A stretch of 64,000 bases of DNA from Pseudomonadota bacterium (GTDB taxonomy: Bacteria; Pseudomonadota; Gammaproteobacteria; Burkholderiales; Methylophilaceae), in the NCBI GenBank assembly GCA_029563075.1, contig JAKQTN010000037.1:1-64000 (forward strand), in the 5' to 3' direction. The notes below the pieces were generated by a model that saw only the letters and a program-made list of their open reading frames with translations, made no database searches and was not told where the DNA came from. Position 1 is the stretch's first letter, and each line of letters opens with the position of its first letter. Position numbers and translations under genes: made by a program. Positions 60,751-64,000 of the stretch are shown one piece after another.

Positions 60751-61494
60751 TTAATTTTTCTCAATTGCTTTTTTAATTACAAACAGCACAAATAACACCA
60801 GCCAAACCACCCAAGCTGACCACAAGTTATGCGACAAAAAATGCTCGCCGCGCATCATTTGTGCCCACCCCATGCTAAAGCCCAACACCAAAGCAAGCAC
60901 TAGCATCGCAGCCGCAAAATTAGGTTTTTCATCACGAAATGAAAAACTAAATGCCATCAGCGCAAAGCCGCCACTGGCATGCCCTGCGGGAAAGCAATGT
61001 CCCTTCGCAACACCCTTGGGTAAATGTTCAAACAGCGCAAATAAAGGTAAATTGCCGCCGTAAATGGTCAAATCATTTGGGCAAGCATGCATACTGTCAC
61101 TTTTTAAAAATGAAACCACACTGGTAGAAACCACCATACCAACGAACGCCCAAATAAATTGTTTTTGATGATTCCCAATAAATTTATTAAAAATAGATGC
61201 TCTGGAATCCGCATGGGCATTGGCCTGCAAACCCGCCAACAAAGAGGCTAGTGCGATAAATATCATGCAATATTTCAAGCCTGAGTGCATGAAGTTTTCT
61301 AAAAAAGCTTGGTGCTTAAGCGGAAAACTTTGTGTGACGACATCAAAATAAGGTGCGATCAAGAATCTGTCCAAACCAGTTGCTGGATAGATAAACATTA
61401 AAAAATAGGCAGTTAACAATAGGCCAATAACATTTGGTAAATAAAAGTTTTTCCCGACATGTTGTAAGGTGAAGCTTTGATCAAACGAAGGCAT
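60751..61494 (-). CDS. PAP2 family membrane phosphatase
   Basis: The 247-residue, six-helix protein has the PAP2 signature as GHCFPAGHASGGFALMAF near 165-182 (core PAGHAS) and MRGEHFLSHNLWSAW near 215-229. The usual SRx5Hx3D is altered: the final Asp position is His (HFLSH), as in the EptA/MCR-associated subgroup. It probably dephosphorylates a lipid carrier or lipid A. The 2-base gap to eptA suggests one operon. A REP-like palindrome (61197-61234) lies inside the coding sequence and encodes part of residues about 90-105. Confidence 0.85.
   Translation of the reverse strand: MPSFDQSFTLQHVGKNFYLPNVIGLLLTAYFLMFIYPATGLDRFLIAPYFDVVTQSFPLKHQAFLENFMHSGLKYCMIFIALASLLAGLQANAHADSRASIFNKFIGNHQKQFIWAFVGMVVSTSVVSFLKSDSMHACPNDLTIYGGNLPLFALFEHLPKGVAKGHCFPAGHASGGFALMAFSFSFRDEKPNFAAAMLVLALVLGFSMGWAQMMRGEHFLSHNLWSAWVVWLVLFVLFVIKKAIEKN
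61197..61234 (+). repeat. REP-like palindrome within the pap2 coding sequence
   Basis: ATGCTCTGGAATCC, loop GCATGGGCATT, then GGCCTGCAAACC. The preceding AAAAATAG also matches the flank of the intergenic copy at 40961. Right arm decayed. In the gene it codes for the ANAHADSRASIF segment in antisense orientation. Confidence 0.65.
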
Positions 61495-61795
61495 TGACTA
61501 GTTTTTGCAAATTTTAATTACAGATTTGTTTGCAACTTCAATGCCAACTTGGAAATCGATGTTCGAATATTTTATAATCTACTGTTTTATATGATTTTTT
61601 TAATTATTGGTAAAAACTTTTTTATCCTGTAAAACACCTATAAGCACTGCAAATTTTGCACGATTGTTATTCTTTGCATGTATAAATTGCAGGCTTTTGT
61701 ATACCGCCTTAAAATAAGTGATTGAATTTGCTTAAGTATTTTTCTGGCATATTGATTGCGTATATCCAAACAGTAATAACTATTTGGACGAATAC
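61495..61795. other. Spacer between divergent units
   Basis: 301 AT-rich bases between eptA-pap2 and the thermostable-haemolysin gene. No gene, terminator or clear operator is visible. Promoters for both sides must lie here. Confidence 0.6.
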
Positions 61796-62434
61796 ATGCT
61801 TAATTACCATATTCAACATCAACCCATATATCGAGCTGAAGCAGCGTATCAACTGAGAGAATTTGTGAAAACCAAGTGTTATCAAATCAGTGAAATCACT
61901 GCGAGCACTGTCGACATTGGCGATCCGGCTCGTGCAGAGGTGGAGGCTTTTATCCATGCGGTTTTTAAGCGTGCTTATGATGCTGAAATCACACTTTTTA
62001 TGCCGCATTTAGTAGCGCTACGCGATAGCAATGGCGTGCTAATGGCAGCATTCGGCTGGAAAAAAGCATCTGATGGCCCTTTATTTTTAGAGCAGTATTT
62101 AGACGAACCCATCGAATCATTGATTTCCAAACACATCGGTAAACAGATTACACGCGATCAAATTACTAAAATTGGTAATTTGGCTGTGGCTAACCCACGT
62201 AATGCGGGCGTACTCATTGCACATATCATTCGGCACAGCTTGAATATGGGTATTGAATGGTGTGTAGCTACTGCGCACCACAGCCTTCAGAACGGCTTGG
62301 TTAAGGCTGGGCGGGATGTGTACCCGCTTTCCCCTGCGGACAAGGCCAGATTATCACCAGAAGAGCAAGCTAAGTGGGGTAGCTATTACAAGCACACACC
62401 GCAAGTAGTGGCGATACGCGGTATTGCCGAATAG
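61796..62434 (+). CDS. Thermostable haemolysin family protein
   Basis: Start at the ATG at 61796 (MLNYHIQHQPIYRAEAAYQLREFV); no clear ribosome-binding site. The 212-residue chain matches the T_hemolysin family: REFVKTKCYQISEITAST, HAVFKRAYDAEITLFMPHLVALRDSNGVLMAAFGWKKA (in parts), LEQYLDEPIESLIS, ITKIGNLAVANPRNAGVLIAHIIRHSLNMGIEWCVATAHHSLQNGLVKAG (in parts). The family is placed near GNAT/autoinducer-synthase folds by structure-based grouping, so an acyltransferase role is plausible; haemolytic activity is only a historical label. It heads a run with an AMP-dependent ligase and a third gene. Confidence 0.85.
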   Translation: MLNYHIQHQPIYRAEAAYQLREFVKTKCYQISEITASTVDIGDPARAEVEAFIHAVFKRAYDAEITLFMPHLVALRDSNGVLMAAFGWKKASDGPLFLEQYLDEPIESLISKHIGKQITRDQITKIGNLAVANPRNAGVLIAHIIRHSLNMGIEWCVATAHHSLQNGLVKAGRDVYPLSPADKARLSPEEQAKWGSYYKHTPQVVAIRGIAE

Positions 62435-62451
62435 TTTTATAATATCTGCTT

Positions 62452-63933
62452 ATGGTGATTGAAACACTTGCCGAGCATGGGCTTGAAAGGCGCATGGATA
62501 TTGCCTTGCAGGGCAGCGATATTGCACTGTCTTATGGTGACTTATTGGCGGAAATCCATCAATTGCAAGCGCACCTTAATCAAAACCGTTCCTATCCTAC
62601 ATTGGCTATTGCAGCAGATAATCATCCTGCATGGGTGGTCGTCGATTTAGCGGCGATGGCATGCAACATCCCCTTGGTGCCGTTGCCGCTTTTCTTTTCA
62701 TCCGCGCAACTTCTGCATGCGATTACAGACGCAGGTGTCGATGCACTCATTACAGATAATCCTCAACGATTTACCACCTTGTTGGACAATCTGATAGTGA
62801 GCACTTCTACGCTGCAAATTGCCAACATAATATTCACGCAATTCAACTTATCAACTCCGTCAAAAAAACTTGCGGAAGGCACTGCAAAAATTACCTACAC
62901 CTCTGGTACCACAGGTCAACCCAAGGGTGTGTGCTTAAGTAAAGACGCCATGTTGAAAGTTGCGAACTCAATTAAATCAGTCACCCATTTAAAACGTGAC
63001 GATCAGCATCTCTGCGTCTTGCCGCTTTCTACTTTGCTGGAAAACGTGGCTGGTGTTTATGCAACACTGTTAGCTGGTGCAACTGCTTACTTGCTGCCGA
63101 GCGAAACAGTTGGACTAAGCGGTAGCAGTTTGGACGTGAGCAAACTGCATGCAGCGCTCAGCCAGACCAAAGCCAGCACTGCAATTTTCATTCCTGAGCT
63201 GCTTTATGCACTGGTATCGGCTTGCGAGGCGGGGGCCAGCCAATTGCCGCACTTACGCTTTTTAGCAGTGGGTGGCGCGCATGTAGCGCCAGCACTATTG
63301 CAGCGTGCTGCCAAACTTAAACTTCCGGTATTTGAAGGTTATGGTTTATCTGAAAGCGCATCTGTTGTGGCGTTAAATACCAAGCAACATAATAAAATTG
63401 GCAGCGTAGGCAAGCCCTTGCCGCATGTTTCTATCCGTTTTTCTGATGAAAATGAAATCCTGGTGAAAGGGGCCAATTTGTTAGCCTATACAGGTGAAGG
63501 CAATATAGAAAAAGAAAACGGTTTTATTCACACCGGTGATATTGGTTATCTGGATGAAGATGGTTATTTATTTATTAATGGCCGCAAAAAGTATATTTTC
63601 ATCACCTCGTTTGGCCGCAATGTCTCTCCGGAATGGGTAGAACGCGAACTCACCAGCACACCTCAGATAGCGCAGGCCTGTTTGTTTGGCGAAGCAAAAC
63701 CCTGGAATACAGTGCTTGTTACACCAAAATCTGACGTTGCTGATGATGACATTGATGCTGCGGTTAAAGCCATTAATCAAAACCTGCCCGATTATGCGCG
63801 TGTTGGTAAGTGGCTACGCACAGAAAGCCCTTTTAATGTTGCAAACAACCAGCTAACCCCCAATGGCCGCTTAAAACGCGACATCATTTGGCAACATTAT
63901 CAGAACAAAATTAACGTACTTTATAAGGATTAA
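62452..63933 (+). CDS. AMP-dependent acyl/aryl ligase
   Basis: The 493-residue ANL-superfamily enzyme has the P-loop ITYTSGTTGQPKGV near 145-158, EGYGLSESASV near 297, HTGDIGYLDEDGYLFINGRKK near 360-380 and a C-terminal lysine region (TPNGRLKRDIIW) with the catalytic Lys. It activates a carboxylate as acyl-AMP, for transfer to CoA or a carrier; neither acceptor nor substrate is shown. It starts 17 bases after the haemolysin-family gene. A REP-like segment (62479-62516) falls in the coding sequence near residues 10-21. Confidence 0.88.
   Translation: MVIETLAEHGLERRMDIALQGSDIALSYGDLLAEIHQLQAHLNQNRSYPTLAIAADNHPAWVVVDLAAMACNIPLVPLPLFFSSAQLLHAITDAGVDALITDNPQRFTTLLDNLIVSTSTLQIANIIFTQFNLSTPSKKLAEGTAKITYTSGTTGQPKGVCLSKDAMLKVANSIKSVTHLKRDDQHLCVLPLSTLLENVAGVYATLLAGATAYLLPSETVGLSGSSLDVSKLHAALSQTKASTAIFIPELLYALVSACEAGASQLPHLRFLAVGGAHVAPALLQRAAKLKLPVFEGYGLSESASVVALNTKQHNKIGSVGKPLPHVSIRFSDENEILVKGANLLAYTGEGNIEKENGFIHTGDIGYLDEDGYLFINGRKKYIFITSFGRNVSPEWVERELTSTPQIAQACLFGEAKPWNTVLVTPKSDVADDDIDAAVKAINQNLPDYARVGKWLRTESPFNVANNQLTPNGRLKRDIIWQHYQNKINVLYKD
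62479..62516 (+). repeat. REP-like palindrome within the ligase coding sequence
   Basis: GGGCTTGAAAGGC, loop GCATGGATATT (exact), then GCCTTGCAGGGCA. The loop and right arm are as in intergenic copies. It encodes the LERRMDIALQG segment. Confidence 0.6.
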
Positions 63934-63938
63934 AACCG

Positions 63939-64000
63939 ATGACATTTTACGATGAACTCCTCAAAGCAACAGAAGCGGAACGCAAAGAACTATTGAGCTT
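63939..64000 (+). CDS. Start of a third gene in the run, probable haem-oxygenase-like/TenA-type protein (partial)
   Basis: Only 20 codons are in the window (MTFYDELLKATEAERKELLS), starting 5 bases after the ligase stop behind AAGGAT. The N-terminus resembles TenA/haem-oxygenase-like diiron proteins that follow ligase genes in similar clusters. This is too short for certainty. Confidence 0.45.
   Translation, partial: MTFYDELLKATEAERKELLS

Overview
The window looks like chromosome of a betaproteobacterial methylotroph, most probably Methylophilaceae (Methylotenera/Methylophilus-like). This is inferred from gene content: a stand-alone pqqA peptide gene, a decarboxylating 6-phosphogluconate dehydrogenase, glnK-amtB, a split B12-dependent ribonucleotide reductase, waaA/tolC/pcm neighbours, and moderate GC with AT-rich spacers. 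No rRNA, tRNA or CRISPR array was recognised.

Layout. 1-2.9 kb: end of an integrated element (IS21-like end, truncated AlbA-domain gene, large serine recombinase) that interrupts comM/yifB. 3.6-5.9 kb: ubiK, then glnK-amtB behind a textbook sigma54 promoter. 6.2-12.7 kb: envelope genes (Aas lipid recycling enzyme, LtaS-type sulfatase-fold transferase, and a translationally coupled glycosidase-like/LPS-kinase fusion). 12.8-24.9 kb: pqqA, mltA, apaG, thiG-thiS, gnd, a dienelactone hydrolase, a protease-TPR protein, tsaC/sua5, divergent alkB and alkA-type repair genes, and a PAS-GGDEF protein. 25-32 kb: MFS transporter, ethanolamine ammonia-lyase (eutBC) divergent from an APC permease, DUF4186 and NnrS. 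32-41 kb: an accessory-looking stretch of very small genes, including three 49-residue paralogues beginning MTIYQV, a cluster of REP-like palindromes and a giant coiled-coil/AsmA-like fusion. 41.6-44.5 kb: nrdJa-nrdJb with NrdR boxes. 44.9-54.4 kb: waaA, then a tetR-adaptor-RND-pcm-tolC-hydrolase run. 54.5-59.1 kb: NtrC-type two-component system divergent from a porin and a small substrate-binding-like protein. 59.1-61.5 kb: eptA-pap2. 61.8-64 kb: thermostable-haemolysin family protein, AMP-dependent ligase and the start of a third gene, cut by the window edge.

How the genes fit together. Nitrogen supply is represented by PII/AmtB and by ethanolamine import and cleavage. EutBC and NrdJ both need adenosylcobalamin, so part of central metabolism depends on B12. 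Envelope modification is a repeated theme: aas, the LtaS-like/LPS-kinase pair, waaA, eptA-pap2, RND efflux and the AsmA-like giant. The least understood parts are the 32-41 kb small-gene/REP region, the AsmA-like fusion, the glycosidase/LPS-kinase fusion and the cluster at the right edge.
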